Shown here: positions 55,152 through 64,000 of the stretch, piece after piece
Position numbering within the stretch: the first letter of the stretch is position 1
Layout of the letters: each line of letters opens with the position of its first letter
Assembly: GCF_001550135.1 (NCBI RefSeq)
Contig: NZ_LRUE01000018.1
Location: 154,820 to 218,819, forward strand
DNA: 64,000 nucleotides
Origin: Pseudoalteromonas shioyasakiensis
GTDB taxonomy: Bacteria > Pseudomonadota > Gammaproteobacteria > Enterobacterales > Alteromonadaceae
Direction of reading: 5' to 3'
Program-made: the position numbers and the translations under genes
Notes under the pieces: generated by a model
The model's input: the letters and a program-made list of their open reading frames with translations, nothing else
Told to the model about the DNA's origin: nothing
Database searches by the model: none

Positions 55152-55204
55152 TATATACCTAAGTGCCCTATTCAGCACCCAATGCCAAGGCGCTTAGGTA
55201 TATA
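55152..55204. repeat. Long inverted repeat between rpmA and obgE
   Basis: TATATACCTAAG (55,152-55,163) and CTTAGGTATATA (55,193-55,204) form a perfect 12-bp stem that extends by four more pairs (TGCC with GGCG, one G-T pair) and leaves a loop of about 21 bases. It lies directly in front of obgE and after the rpmA terminator. It could be an RNA hairpin in the obgE leader, a protein-binding site or a small mobile repeat. Confidence 0.75.
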
Positions 55205-55234
55205 TTTATACGCACTATTATGTGCCTTAAAACA

Positions 55235-55260
55235 AAAAACCCCGCAAAGGCGGGGTTTTT
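55235..55260 (-). terminator. Terminator after rpmA
   Basis: In transcript sense CCCCGC, loop CTTT, GCGGGG then TTTTT, with an A-run in front. It is a strong hairpin 16 bases after the L27 stop and probably reduces read-through into obgE. Confidence 0.85.
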
Positions 55261-55275
55261 CAAATATCGAGATGA

Positions 55276-55533
55276 TTACTCAGCTACGATATTTACGTAT
55301 TTACGGTTTAAAGGACCTTTCTGTTCGAATTGAACTTTACCATCTGCTTTTGCGAAGATAGTGTGGTCTTTACCGATACCTACGTTTGCGCCAGCGTGGA
55401 AACGAGTACCACGTTGACGAACAATGATGCTACCCGCTAGAACTGATTCGCCACCAAAACGCTTAACACCTAGGCGTTTGCTTTCTGAATCGCGACCGTT
55501 ACGAGTACTACCAGCTGCTTTTTTATGTGCCAT
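55276..55533 (-). CDS. rpmA: 50S ribosomal protein L27
   Basis: 85 residues, the standard length. [16 protein letters not shown] at the start and [10 protein letters not shown] in the centre are invariant L27 features. The N-terminal arm reaches the peptidyl-transferase centre. It is 16 bases after rplU in the common rplU-rpmA operon. Confidence 0.98.
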   Translation of the reverse strand: MAHKKAAGSTRNGRDSESKRLGVKRFGGESVLAGSIIVRQRGTRFHAGANVGIGKDHTIFAKADGKVQFEQKGPLNRKYVNIVAE

Positions 55534-55549
55534 TTCTCAGTACCTCTAA

Positions 55550-55861
55550 TTAAGCGCTAATGCCAGTGATTTTAACTTCAGTGAACCATTGACGATGGCC
55601 CATTTGCTTACGAGAATGCTTACGACGTCTAAATTTAACAATCTTAACTTTCTCACCGCGACCGTGTGAAACAACCTCAGCTGTTACTTTACCACCGTTT
55701 ACGAACGGTACACCGATCTCGATTTTCTCACCATCAGCAACTAAAAGTACTGAATCAAATTCAACTGCTGCACCAGTTTCAACGTCTAATTTCTCAAGAC
55801 GAATTGTTTGACCTTCAGTCACACGGTGCTGTTTACCACCACTTTGGAAAACCGCGTACAT
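55550..55861 (-). CDS. rplU: 50S ribosomal protein L21
   Basis: 103 residues from ATG at 55,861 ([14 protein letters not shown]); an in-frame extension of 12 codons is not part of the family. Binds 23S rRNA. The Arg/Lys-rich region [20 protein letters not shown] is typical. First gene of the operon with rpmA, under the promoter at 55,924-55,952. Confidence 0.98.
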   Translation of the reverse strand: MYAVFQSGGKQHRVTEGQTIRLEKLDVETGAAVEFDSVLLVADGEKIEIGVPFVNGGKVTAEVVSHGRGEKVKIVKFRRRKHSRKQMGHRQWFTEVKITGISA

Positions 55862-55923
55862 AATTAACTCCGTCTGTGCGCCCTCAAATCGACGCAACTA
55901 AAATATTCTTCAATAGGGCGCGA

Positions 55924-55952
55924 AGTTTACGCTAATGTGCAAAAACTAGCAA
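55924..55952 (-). promoter_or_regulatory. Promoter of rplU-rpmA
   Basis: On the minus strand TTGCTA, a 17-base spacer and TAAACT, followed by a GC-rich discriminator (TCGCGCCC), as expected for a stringently controlled ribosomal protein promoter. The L21 start is about 60 bases downstream. Confidence 0.65.
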
Positions 55953-56271
55953 GCCTCTTTTTCGATAAAATGAATAAAAAATAGCTGCATTGAGAGCAAT
56001 TCAATATTTTCCCCTATTCTATCCTAAAAACACCACATGCCAAGCGGTTTTTACGATCTCATGACAATTAAATTACGCTAATAATACGCACCTTGAAAAT
56101 TCAAAAAGCTGATCACTTATTAATCAAGGTTATAAATTTATCTTGGCAAAATTGATCTCAAATAAAAAACTTTACAGTGTTTTTTTACTGAATCATCACA
56201 AAATATCGAGCAAGCGCTTTTTTTGTTGTACAATCAGCCCCGTATACCCATAAATATTGGCTCGGAGATCA
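55953..56271. other. Divergent intergenic region between rplU and ispB
   Basis: 319 AT-rich bases with the ispB leader. Apart from the ribosome binding site GGAG at 56,264 I see no clear promoter boxes or conserved RNA structure. Confidence 0.35.
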
Positions 56272-57243
56272 ATGGATATAAAAGCTATCCAGACGTTAAT
56301 CGAAAATGAAATGGATGACGTCAATCAACTTATACATGCCCAAATGCGCTCAGATGTCGCATTGGTTAACCAACTCGGTTTATACATAGTAAACAGTGGC
56401 GGTAAACGCGTTCGTCCTATGTTGGCCATTTTAGCGGCAAAAGCACTTGGTTATGAGGGCAAAGACCATATTACGCTTGCCACTATCATCGAATTTATTC
56501 ATACCGCAACTTTATTGCATGACGACGTTGTCGACGAGTCACATTTGCGCCGTGGTACGCCTACAGCCAACGCAGAGTTTGGTAATGCAGCGAGCGTTTT
56601 GGTGGGTGACTTTATCTATACACGTTCATTTCAGCTTATGGTTGGCCTAGGTAAAATGCCAATCATGCAAATTTTAGCTGATGCAACCAATGTTATCGCT
56701 GAAGGTGAAGTATTACAGCTAATGAATTGTAATGACCCTGACACGACAGAACAAAGCTATATGCAGGTTATTTACAGCAAAACGGCAAAATTGTTCGAAG
56801 CTGCAACCGGCCTTGCTGCAATTATTACCGAGCAAGACGAACAAACCCTTGAAGCATTAAACTTATACGGTATGCATCTTGGCACTGCATTCCAATTAGT
56901 GGATGATGTTCTTGATTACAACGCTGATGCCGAGCAACTTGGTAAAAACATTGGCGATGATTTAGCTGAAGGTAAACCTACCCTACCGCTTATCTACGCA
57001 ATGCAAAAAGGCACACCAGAGCAAGTTAAGCTAGTACGCGAAGCAATTGAGCTTGGTAATGGTATGGACCACTTAGAGAGCATTCTAGCGGCATTAGCTG
57101 ACACTAAGGCCCTTGAGTTTGCAATGCAAAAAGCTGAGCAAGAAGCTGACAAAGCAATTGCTTGTATTGCGTTCTTACCAGATACACCGTACAAACAAGC
57201 ACTAGAGAGTTTGGCCCGTATCGCCGTTGCCCGCGATCACTAA
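56272..57243 (+). CDS. ispB: Octaprenyl diphosphate synthase IspB
   Basis: 323 residues from ATG at 56,272 with GGAG 4-5 bases upstream; an in-frame start 15 bases earlier has no good site. It elongates farnesyl diphosphate with isopentenyl diphosphate to make the ubiquinone side chain. The two Asp-rich motifs HDDVVDE (first) and LVDDVLDY (second) are present, as is GGKRVRPM. The place divergent from rplU-rpmA is the same as in E. coli. Confidence 0.95.
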   Translation: MDIKAIQTLIENEMDDVNQLIHAQMRSDVALVNQLGLYIVNSGGKRVRPMLAILAAKALGYEGKDHITLATIIEFIHTATLLHDDVVDESHLRRGTPTANAEFGNAASVLVGDFIYTRSFQLMVGLGKMPIMQILADATNVIAEGEVLQLMNCNDPDTTEQSYMQVIYSKTAKLFEAATGLAAIITEQDEQTLEALNLYGMHLGTAFQLVDDVLDYNADAEQLGKNIGDDLAEGKPTLPLIYAMQKGTPEQVKLVREAIELGNGMDHLESILAALADTKALEFAMQKAEQEADKAIACIAFLPDTPYKQALESLARIAVARDH

Positions 57244-57264
57244 ACGCTATTTATTCGAGCCATT

Positions 57265-57292
57265 AAAAAAGCCTGCATTTGCAGGCTTTTTT
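57265..57292. terminator. Bidirectional terminator between ispB and mdh
   Basis: AAAAAAGCCTGC, loop ATTT, GCAGGCTTTTTT: a 12-bp stem with T-runs on both strands between convergent genes. A second small hairpin (57,300-57,318, GGCGATTT / AAATCGCC) lies on the mdh side. Confidence 0.88.
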
Positions 57293-57333
57293 GTTTTTCG
57301 GCGATTTAAAAAATCGCCTATCATCTGTCGGAA

Positions 57334-58269
57334 TTAACCGTTGATGAAATCAACACCTTCCTGGATGTCTTTGTTAAGTGTAGCTAGCATGTCGTTTTTA
57401 GCTTGCTCTTCGAATGCACTTAACTCACCGTAAGAAAGGATTTCTTCAACGCCGTTTTTACCTAGACGAACTGGGTGTGCGAAGTATGCTGCGTCACCGT
57501 TTTCAACTGCAACGTATGCGTAATCAACTACTTCTTCACCTTGTAAGCCTTTAACTAAAGACATACAGAAGCGTGCTGCTGCAGCACCCATAGAAAGAGT
57601 CGCTGAACCGCCACCCGCTTTAGCGTTAACAACTTCAGTACCTGCGTTTTGGATACGTGGAGTTAATGCCGCAACTTCTTCGTCAGTGAAAGTAACACCT
57701 TCAACTTGAGATAGAAGAGGAAGGATTGTAGTACCTGAGTGACCGCCGATCACTGGAACTTTAACGTCAGTTGCGCTTAAACCTTTAAGTTCAGCAACAA
57801 ATGCTTCTGAACGGATCACGTCAAGCGTTGTGATACCGAATACACGGTTAGCATCGTAAGTACCCGCTTTTTTGAATACTTCAGCAACGATTGGCACTGT
57901 GCCGTTTACTGGGTTAGTGATGATACCTACTAACGCTTTAGGACAGTTTTTAACGATGCCTTCAGCTAATGTTTTGATGATACCTGCGTTTACGTTGAAA
58001 AGGTCCGCACGGTCCATGCCTGGCTTACGTGGCATACCCGCTGGGATAAGAACGATATCACAACCAGCTAATGCTGCGTCTAGGCTGTCAGCACCAAAGC
58101 CTTCAACTTTAACGTCTGTTGGGATGTGAGAAAGATCAACCGCTACACCAGGAACAACAGGGGCAACATCGTATAACGATAATTCAGAACCTGCAGGTAA
58201 ACTTGTTTTTAATAATAAAGACAATGCTTGGCCGATACCGCCAGCTGCGCCTAAAACAGCAACTTTCAT
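57334..58269 (-). CDS. mdh: Malate dehydrogenase
   Basis: 311 residues from ATG at 58,269 ([14 protein letters not shown]); the long upstream frame extension is not coding. NAD-dependent oxidation of malate in the TCA cycle. Nucleotide-binding GAAGGIG, the substrate Arg region [11 protein letters not shown], catalytic IGGHSG and [10 protein letters not shown] are all conserved. It is divergent from argR, the classic gammaproteobacterial pair. Confidence 0.98.
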   Translation of the reverse strand: MKVAVLGAAGGIGQALSLLLKTSLPAGSELSLYDVAPVVPGVAVDLSHIPTDVKVEGFGADSLDAALAGCDIVLIPAGMPRKPGMDRADLFNVNAGIIKTLAEGIVKNCPKALVGIITNPVNGTVPIVAEVFKKAGTYDANRVFGITTLDVIRSEAFVAELKGLSATDVKVPVIGGHSGTTILPLLSQVEGVTFTDEEVAALTPRIQNAGTEVVNAKAGGGSATLSMGAAAARFCMSLVKGLQGEEVVDYAYVAVENGDAAYFAHPVRLGKNGVEEILSYGELSAFEEQAKNDMLATLNKDIQEGVDFING

Positions 58270-58432
58270 TGGAATTCTCCGTAATTTGAGGTAGGAAATA
58301 TTTGTGGCCCTAAAGATAATGAAATTAGCGACTAAAAACAAATTTATCCTGCTTATTTCGCGTATAATTTCGACCATAGTTGTAAACTTGCCTGTAAAGA
58401 CACAGCATTTTGGACGACTTTGTAAACTAATA

Positions 58433-58448
58433 CTGCATAAATATGCAG
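58433..58448 (+). promoter_or_regulatory. argR: ARG box in the mdh-argR intergenic region
   Basis: CTGCATAAATATGCAG, an inverted repeat matching the ArgR operator pattern TGnAT-N4-ATnCA. It lies about 47 bases before argR and overlaps the -35 area of a possible promoter (TAGAAT as -10 near 58,456). This implies autoregulation by ArgR with arginine. Confidence 0.65.
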
Positions 58449-58494
58449 AGTTGTGTAGAATTACCCTACATTTTATGAATAAAGAAACGGCAAC

Positions 58495-58962
58495 ATGCAA
58501 CCACAAGACAAACAAGAAGCACTGATCAAAGCGTTTAAAGCGCTATTAAAAGAAGAAAACTTCGGCTCACAAGGTGAGATTGTCGAAGCATTAAAAGAGC
58601 AAGGCTTTGATAATATTAGTCAAAGTAAAGTCTCTCGCATGTTAAGCAAGTTCGGTGCAGTACGTACTCGTAATGCAAAACAAGAAATGGTCTATTGTTT
58701 ACCGGCTGAAATGGGTGTGCCAACAGCGAAAAGCCCACTGCGTCAGCTTGTTATTGATATTATGCATAACGAAATGATGATTATTATTCGCACCAGTCCA
58801 GGCGCAGCACAATTAATTGCTCGTTTACTTGATTCACTCGGTAAGGCGGATGGTGTACTCGGTACCATTGCAGGCGACGACACTATTTTTATCGCCCCTG
58901 CGAAGATTTCTGAAATCGATGTGACGCTTGATCGCGTGCGCACTTTATTTGATACCGTTTAA
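58495..58962 (+). CDS. argR: Arginine repressor ArgR
   Basis: 155 residues. N-terminal winged helix with the recognition segment [24 protein letters not shown], and a C-terminal hexamerisation and arginine-binding domain ([13 protein letters not shown] and [13 protein letters not shown]). It represses arginine synthesis genes. A possible ARG box lies upstream. Its stop overlaps the convergent peroxidase gene by 4 bases. Confidence 0.97.
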   Translation: MQPQDKQEALIKAFKALLKEENFGSQGEIVEALKEQGFDNISQSKVSRMLSKFGAVRTRNAKQEMVYCLPAEMGVPTAKSPLRQLVIDIMHNEMMIIIRTSPGAAQLIARLLDSLGKADGVLGTIAGDDTIFIAPAKISEIDVTLDRVRTLFDTV

Positions 58963-59858
58963 AGTTGCTTTAAGAAGTTTACTGACGGGGCGAAAAACGC
59001 AGATCCCATATCGGCTTGAGTAAAATCGAGCCAATGATCATAGCAATCGCCCTGCCCCAAACGACTCTTTAATACCTGCTCAAACGCATCCCCTTGCGCA
59101 GCACACGAAACCATTAAAATTCCCTGCTTATGCACATCACCAAATGGCATGCTTTGGTTTAGCAATAGTGGCTGGCCATGCTCATCTTTTAATTCACTAC
59201 GAACCGCATGACTGGTTTCTACAGCAGGCACAATCAAGGTGTTATCTAGACGCGTGCGCCCCATGATTTGCTCTTGCTCAGACAACGATAAATGCTGCCA
59301 GACACTCAAATCATGCACAAAGCGCTGAACATGAATATAACTGCCTTGGTCTTCAAAGTGACCCGGTTTATCGATAAGTGCTGTACTACGCTTTTGACGG
59401 CCATGAGGTGTATCGCCTGCATAAATAAAGCCGTTAAAATCACGTCCATCTAAAAACCGAAAATTACGGACCTGCTCCACCAGCTCAACATCCGGTGTTA
59501 ATAATTTTAGAATTTGCAGAGCAAATAGATGATTTACATCTTCACGGTCTGAGCGAATTTGCACAAACAAGTCAAATGGCTGAGCACTAATCACATGCTC
59601 ACTATGGGTCACATTCGGAAAGCTTTGCAATTGACTAGGGATAAACTCGGGCAAAATATGCGGCCAATACTGAGCACCAAGGGCAACCACACACGATAGC
59701 ATGGCTTCTGAGAACTGATCAGCAAACTCCTCTTGAATTACGCTAACGCGTTTTAGTTTTTTACGTAATGACTCATCATGGCCATCGTAAACATTAAAAA
59801 ACAGGTGCAAACCATGTAAGTTTGCTTCAGCACAAATCCCAGATTGCGCTTGCGCCAT
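58959..59858 (-). CDS. Dyp-type haem peroxidase
   Basis: 299 residues. Cytoplasmic (no signal). Contains the Dyp distal motif in the form [10 protein letters not shown] (Asp and Arg of the active site) and a proximal haem His in ETSHAVRS. It resembles the YfeX group. The substrate in the cell is unknown; roles in haem or oxidative stress biology are discussed for this family. The N-terminus starts [16 protein letters not shown], where members of the group often begin with a similar AQxGI motif. It is near an iron importer, but has its own 61-base upstream gap. Confidence 0.88.
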   Translation of the reverse strand: MAQAQSGICAEANLHGLHLFFNVYDGHDESLRKKLKRVSVIQEEFADQFSEAMLSCVVALGAQYWPHILPEFIPSQLQSFPNVTHSEHVISAQPFDLFVQIRSDREDVNHLFALQILKLLTPDVELVEQVRNFRFLDGRDFNGFIYAGDTPHGRQKRSTALIDKPGHFEDQGSYIHVQRFVHDLSVWQHLSLSEQEQIMGRTRLDNTLIVPAVETSHAVRSELKDEHGQPLLLNQSMPFGDVHKQGILMVSCAAQGDAFEQVLKSRLGQGDCYDHWLDFTQADMGSAFFAPSVNFLKQL

Positions 59859-59919
59859 AGTGAATCCTTAGCTTCTCGTTATTTGCACAAAGCCAAGGAT
59901 TCAAGATTGTTATTTATTA

Positions 59920-60963
59920 CTAATCATGAAAAAAATTGACTGTGTGCGGCATTATTTTTATTTTTACAGGCTGCTCAACAGCTAACACGCGGTCTTGCTC
60001 TGCAGCAACTTCACACTCTTGCCCTGCAATATTGATTCGATATACATAACGCGTACCGATAAAGCGCCTGTGCAAGATAGTTAAACTGTTTGCGTCACTG
60101 TGCGCAGCTTCACACAACTGAATATGATGTGGTCTTATATACACTTGACCTTGCTGACAATCTGCATTGTTCGGTGTCAATGAGTGAATCACACCAAACG
60201 CCGTCTCATATTCAGTTGGCGTTAATACTTTTGCCGTTAAGTATATGCCCGTACCAAGAAACTCTGCAACCACCTTTGAGTTAGGTTGGCTAAATAACTG
60301 CTCAGGAGAGCCTTGTTGGGCGATTTTTCCACCATGCATAACCGCAAGCGTGTCGGCAAACGCGAAAGCTTCTTCCTTCGAGTGGGTAACAAATACCGCA
60401 GAAACCTGCTGAGCTTTAATAATGCGACGTATATCGGCAATAAGCTCAAAACGCACTTGTGTATCAATATTCGAGAATGGCTCATCAAGTAATAATAAAC
60501 TTGGTTTGTAAGCAAGTGCACGGGCTATTGCCACTCGTTGCTGCTGTCCACCAGAAAGCTGATGCGGATATCGCTTTGCACAACCATCGAGTTTAACAAG
60601 GCTAAGCATTTCATCTACACGCTCGCGCTTTTGCGCTTTACTCATATTGCTTAGCCCAAACGCAATGTTGTCGCTTACCGTTAAATGAGGAAACAACGCA
60701 TAGTCTTGGAACATCATGCCAATATTACGTTTTTCCGGTGCAACAAACAGTCCACTATCGTTGACCACTTTTGAATCAATACTCATATAGCCTTGCTCTG
60801 GCTGTAAAATTCCGGCAATTGCCTTTAAAGTGGTGGTTTTGCCGCAGCCACTTGCGCCAAGCAAACAGACGATTTCATCTTGTTCTACATTGAGGTTTAG
60901 TTCACTCAACACCTGAGTCGCATTGTACTGATAAGCTAAGTCTTTAATTATCAAATGACTCAT
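59920..60963 (-). CDS. fbpC: Iron(III) ABC transporter ATP-binding protein (FbpC-like)
   Basis: 347 residues. Walker A LLGASGCGKTTTLK (about residue 34 on), signature LSGGQQQRVAIARAL, Walker B LLLLDEPFSNID, then a C-terminal TOBE-like domain (VYIRPHHIQL). It energises the permease encoded directly upstream, with a 4-base overlap. The family also includes spermidine and thiamine importers; the partner binding protein indicates Fe(III). Confidence 0.9.
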   Translation of the reverse strand: MSHLIIKDLAYQYNATQVLSELNLNVEQDEIVCLLGASGCGKTTTLKAIAGILQPEQGYMSIDSKVVNDSGLFVAPEKRNIGMMFQDYALFPHLTVSDNIAFGLSNMSKAQKRERVDEMLSLVKLDGCAKRYPHQLSGGQQQRVAIARALAYKPSLLLLDEPFSNIDTQVRFELIADIRRIIKAQQVSAVFVTHSKEEAFAFADTLAVMHGGKIAQQGSPEQLFSQPNSKVVAEFLGTGIYLTAKVLTPTEYETAFGVIHSLTPNNADCQQGQVYIRPHHIQLCEAAHSDANSLTILHRRFIGTRYVYRINIAGQECEVAAEQDRVLAVEQPVKIKIMPHTVNFFHD

Positions 60964-62594
60964 GAGTGATTTTGCTCCATCGAACGATTAACGAAATACA
61001 AAGGGATTAACCCAACTAACACGATAAACAAGGCTGAAATTGACGCAAGCTCCAATTGCTCATCACTAACATATTGAAAAACATGAGTTGCCAGGGTTTC
61101 AAAATTAAAAGGTCTGAGTAATAAAGCCGCAGGTAACTCTTTCATGCACTCAATAAACACTAACAAGCCAGCTGTTAGAATGCCGCGCTTTAACAGTGGT
61201 AAATGTACTCGCCACAAGGTTTGTAAGGGCCCTTTGCCCATTGATTGGCTAGCCATATCTAATGAAGGGCTAATACGTAAAAAACTGCTTTCAAGCGCGC
61301 CATGCGCAATCGCATAAAAACGTACAACATAAGCAAAAATCATCGCAAATAAAGTGCCGCTCAGAAGTAACCCTGGTGATAAACCAAAAGGCTCAAGCCA
61401 ATTGTTTAATGCATCATCTAACTGAGTTAATGGGAGCAATACGGCAATAGCTAACACAGTACCAGGTAAGGCGTAGCCAGTACTTGCTAAACGTCCTGGG
61501 ATCAAAGGGTAAGCTTGTTTCGCAATGCGTTGATAAAACAATACCAATAAGCTCAATAGGATAGTTGCAATACTCACCACAATAGCCACTTTGAAGCTTT
61601 GCCAAGCGTAATTAAAGAATGCCCCATTCCATGCTTCATCTGCATAAACAATGGCGTATTTAACTAACACCCCAACCGGCAGGATAAAAGCCAGTATTAG
61701 CACAACGGTACAAGCCAAGCTTGCAGCCCACGCCGCACCGCCTTTTAAGCGATACAAGGTTGCGCTGTTTACGCTTGACTGACGTTCATACACGGCTTGA
61801 TTACGACGACTAAAGCGTTCAACCATGATGGTTAAAAACAAAATCAGTAACATAATGCCTGAGATTTTCGCCGCAGCAGTTAATGAGTAATAGCCAAGCC
61901 ACGTATCGTATACAGCGGTAGTGAGCGTACTTACAGCAAAGTAATTGACGGTAGCAAAATCAGCCATAGCTTCCATACTGATTAATGTAACCCCTGCCAC
62001 AATCGCCCCACGACCAAGAGGCAAACTAACGCGTAAAAAGCTTTGTAATGGTGATAGACCCATCAGCTGACTAGCTTGTACTAGTTTAAAAGACTGCTCT
62101 CTGAGTGCCGTTTTAAAAATAAGGAATAAGTAAGGATAGAGTACCAAGGCAATCATAATAATAGCCCCAGTTAATGTACGAATATCAAAAAACCAGTAAT
62201 CGTCTGGTGATTGCCAACCAAACCAGTCTCTAAGGGTGATTTGTACTGGCCCTGCGTAATCAAGTAAGTCGGTATACACATAGGCGATGAGATAAGTTGG
62301 CATTGCTAATGGCAGCATTAATGCCCATTCAAATTGCTTACGCCCAGGAAACTCGCAATATGCGGTTAGCCAAGCTAGCGGCAATGCAATTACACAACTT
62401 AACAGCCCTACCCCTGCAATGAGTATGAGTGTATTACGGGTATAATCCCACAGCACAGTATCGAAAAGGTGCTGAAATACATCTGAATCTCCTTGCAGAG
62501 ATTCAAATAATAAAAAGCCTAATGGCGTAACAAGCAACAGGCCAATAAGCCAGGCTATAAGCTGCCAACGCGACAGCGAAAACTTCACATGCAT
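60960..62594 (-). CDS. fbpB: Iron(III) ABC transporter permease (FbpB-like)
   Basis: 544 residues with about twelve membrane helices in two homologous halves, each with the ABC-interaction loop (SLPLGRGAIVAG in the first and HLPLLKRGILTAG in the second). This double-length permease is typical of Fbp/Sfu/Hit systems. It lies 77 bases after the binding protein gene, beyond a hairpin, so it is probably expressed at a lower level. Confidence 0.92.
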   Translation of the reverse strand: MHVKFSLSRWQLIAWLIGLLLVTPLGFLLFESLQGDSDVFQHLFDTVLWDYTRNTLILIAGVGLLSCVIALPLAWLTAYCEFPGRKQFEWALMLPLAMPTYLIAYVYTDLLDYAGPVQITLRDWFGWQSPDDYWFFDIRTLTGAIIMIALVLYPYLFLIFKTALREQSFKLVQASQLMGLSPLQSFLRVSLPLGRGAIVAGVTLISMEAMADFATVNYFAVSTLTTAVYDTWLGYYSLTAAAKISGIMLLILFLTIMVERFSRRNQAVYERQSSVNSATLYRLKGGAAWAASLACTVVLILAFILPVGVLVKYAIVYADEAWNGAFFNYAWQSFKVAIVVSIATILLSLLVLFYQRIAKQAYPLIPGRLASTGYALPGTVLAIAVLLPLTQLDDALNNWLEPFGLSPGLLLSGTLFAMIFAYVVRFYAIAHGALESSFLRISPSLDMASQSMGKGPLQTLWRVHLPLLKRGILTAGLLVFIECMKELPAALLLRPFNFETLATHVFQYVSDEQLELASISALFIVLVGLIPLYFVNRSMEQNHS

Positions 62595-62618
62595 AAGTGG
62601 ATTAATACCAGATAAAAT

Positions 62619-62645
62619 AAAAGCTGTTAAAAAACAGCTTTTATA
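62619..62645 (-). terminator. Hairpin between the binding protein and permease genes
   Basis: AAAAGCTGTT, loop AAAA, AACAGCTTTT with T/A-rich flanks: a 10-bp stem. It probably acts as a partial terminator that keeps the binding protein in excess over the permease and ATPase, a common arrangement in ABC importers. Confidence 0.7.
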
Positions 62646-62671
62646 AAAATGTGTTACGAGAAATATCCTCG

Positions 62672-63676
62672 TTATAAATCAAACTTTACTTCGTCAATCA
62701 GCTTCAGTGCCACAGGGCGATATTTGCTGATCTCATCAAGAGGAAGGCTATCTTCTTTAAACTCCCCCCATGATGCAACCATCTCAGATAATGCAACCCC
62801 TTGCTTTACAGGGTATTCCATATTAACTGAAGCATACATATTTTGCGCCTTATTGTCGGTCATATACTCAACCAGTTTCAAGGCATTTTCAGGGTTTTTA
62901 GCATAACGGGTCATAACAACGCCCGATACATTGATATGAGAGCCACGGTTTGTTTGGTTAGGGAAGTTAATATAAACCGCTTCAGCCCATGATTTTTGCT
63001 GCTCATCTTGCATCATTTTGCCAAAATAATAGCTGTTGCCTAACGCCAGATCGCATAAACCTTCTTTTACGGCTTTGACTTGCGCTCTGTCATTACCTTG
63101 CGGCTTACGTGCTAAATTGGCTTTTACGCCCTCAAGCCATTGCTTAGTTTTTGCTTCGCCATGGTGAGCAACCATAGAAGCAACTAAACCTAAATTGTAA
63201 GGGTGTTTACCAGATCGAGTGCAGATCTTACCTTTGTATTTTGGGTCTGCTAAATCTTCGTAAGTTAATTCAGCAAGTGCACCAACACGCTCTTTTGCAG
63301 AGTAAACATTACGTACACGTTTAGTAAGTGCTATCCATTGACCGTCGCCATCGCGAAAAGTGCTTGGCACATTCGCATTAACCACATCACTATTAATTGA
63401 TTGCGTTAAGCCTAAGTCCTCTAATTGAATCAGCGCACTAAAATTAGAGGTTAATACTAAATCAGCCTTACTGTGCTTACCTTCACGCTTTACACGTTCA
63501 ATTAACCCTTTTTTGGCAAAAACCACGTTAGTTTTAATACCTGTTTGCTTAGTGAAATCATCCAAAATAGGCTGAATTAAGAATGGTTGACGAAACGAGT
63601 AAATATTTACTACATCTGCAGCAAATGTAGGCGCGCTTAATAATGCGCTAAGTAATACTAAGGCTGTTTTCTTCAT
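62672..63676 (-). CDS. fbpA: Periplasmic iron(III)-binding protein (FbpA-like)
   Basis: 334 residues from ATG at 63,676 (MKKTALVLLS, AGGTG upstream); an in-frame start 8 codons earlier is less likely. A signal peptide (cleaved after TFA) is followed by a two-lobed binding protein that begins VVNIYSFR. The consecutive Tyr pair in GNSYYFGK matches the Fe(III) ligands of FbpA/FutA proteins. First gene of a three-gene operon for ferric iron uptake. A weak Fur-box-like sequence lies upstream. Confidence 0.92.
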   Translation of the reverse strand: MKKTALVLLSALLSAPTFAADVVNIYSFRQPFLIQPILDDFTKQTGIKTNVVFAKKGLIERVKREGKHSKADLVLTSNFSALIQLEDLGLTQSINSDVVNANVPSTFRDGDGQWIALTKRVRNVYSAKERVGALAELTYEDLADPKYKGKICTRSGKHPYNLGLVASMVAHHGEAKTKQWLEGVKANLARKPQGNDRAQVKAVKEGLCDLALGNSYYFGKMMQDEQQKSWAEAVYINFPNQTNRGSHINVSGVVMTRYAKNPENALKLVEYMTDNKAQNMYASVNMEYPVKQGVALSEMVASWGEFKEDSLPLDEISKYRPVALKLIDEVKFDL

Positions 63677-63691
63677 TTTATAGCACCTAAA

Positions 63692-63706
63692 TAGTAACAA
63701 TTATCA
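63692..63706 (-). promoter_or_regulatory. Possible Fur box upstream of fbpA
   Basis: In gene sense TGATAAT-T-GTTACTA. The first half fits the Fur 7-1-7 site exactly and the second half matches about 4 of 7 bases. It lies 16 bases before the chosen start. Weak by itself, but expected for this operon. Confidence 0.3.
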
Positions 63707-64000
63707 AAATATTTTACCTAGAGTTAGGGCAAAGTGCACCCGTTTAAACTTATATTTCAATCAACCTAACTGCCATTTAGGAATTTACATGTAAGACATA
63801 TCTCACCCACATGGCAGTTATTGAGTAAAAACCACCAGCAAACACTGCACAAAACAAGATAAACATTTGAAATATAACAACATACTTTAAATGACAATAA
63901 AATAACCAGCAGATTAAGTAAGATTTTGACCTACTCAGCTTTGCCCATTTCTCTATAATTACTTACATCAACTAAGCAAGAAGCTTAATGAGTAGATGGA
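63707..64000. other. Intergenic region at the window end
   Basis: Contains an inverted repeat TAACTGCCAT / ATGGCAGTTA (63,767-63,776 and 63,811-63,820) separated by 34 bases, AT-rich DNA with a TATAAT at 63,954, and a possible start codon at 63,988 of a plus-strand gene that continues outside the window. No other gene was seen. Confidence 0.4.

Noticed and set aside
58270..58515. N-terminal extension of malate dehydrogenase by 82 residues.
   Set aside because: The extension overlaps the divergent argR promoter and start and has no family support; the true start is [11 protein letters not shown].

Overview
The window looks like a marine gammaproteobacterial chromosome, most likely Pseudoalteromonas or a close relative in the Alteromonadales. 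This rests on the core gene order (rapA, rluA, djlA, amgK/murU, lptD-surA-pdxA-rsmA-apaG-apaH, folA, obgE-rpmA-rplU, ispB, mdh/argR), on the DUF3530 and DUF3718 type proteins, and on moderately AT-rich DNA. It has two parts: a metal-resistance genomic island (1 to about 34,893, left end outside the window) and ordinary core chromosome (about 34,894 to 64,000).

Island layout. (i) 1-7160, plus strand: tail of an unknown gene, a CDF zinc/cadmium/cobalt exporter, a small Cys/His-rich protein ending in RPP, and a CzcCBA-type RND efflux system. (ii) 7200-8220: scar region with a 161-bp copy of part of a cupredoxin gene and the remnant of a serine recombinase. (iii) 8223-15,729: copper set with a DUF305 protein, a glutaredoxin-MauE fusion, a lipoprotein, and a leftward merR-copA(ATPase)-cupredoxin-DUF2933-methyltransferase-Met/His-rich protein operon under a textbook MerR-type promoter. 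A CopL/CruR-like small gene lies upstream. (iv) 30,670-16,339, minus strand: one long, tightly packed copper operon (CopL/CruR-like protein, DUF411, CusCBA with two CusF-like domains fused to CusB, two PepSY membrane proteins of which one carries a ferredoxin/flavin reductase, CopC, CopD, a SnoaL-like protein, multicopper oxidase CopA, CopB). (v) 33,110-30,827: four unrecognised genes that share modules with each other. (vi) 34,687-33,305: a complete PIN-PhoH ATPase gene carried by the island.

The right end of the island lies inside the chromosomal PIN-PhoH gene, exactly at the Walker B aspartate. The host gene keeps its PIN domain and Walker A, gains a 68-residue island-encoded tail, and its stop overlaps the start of the island's own full-length PhoH homologue (TAATG), with a strong ribosome binding site. 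The island thus breaks a host gene and supplies a substitute driven from the same promoter.

All three metal-efflux modules are headed by, or contain at their front, a small exported Cys/His-rich protein ending in an R-P-P motif and followed directly by a stem-loop. This is the layout known for the copper-sensing upstream ORFs of the CruR/DUF2946 and CopL type. No two-component or other DNA-binding regulator is visible for the czc and cus/cop operons, so these genes are the best candidates for their control. This is the most promising lead for an undescribed regulatory system in the window.

The core part is conventional: RNA polymerase recycling (rapA), 23S/tRNA pseudouridylation (rluA), peptidoglycan recycling (amgK-murU) beside outer-membrane biogenesis (lptD, surA), the rsmA-apaGH operon, a chemoreceptor followed by a 15 x 7-bp tandem repeat, folA, obgE with the L27/L21 operon, ispB, mdh and argR with an ARG box, a Dyp-type peroxidase, and an Fe(III) ABC importer (fbpABC-like). 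No rRNA, tRNA or CRISPR array was seen.
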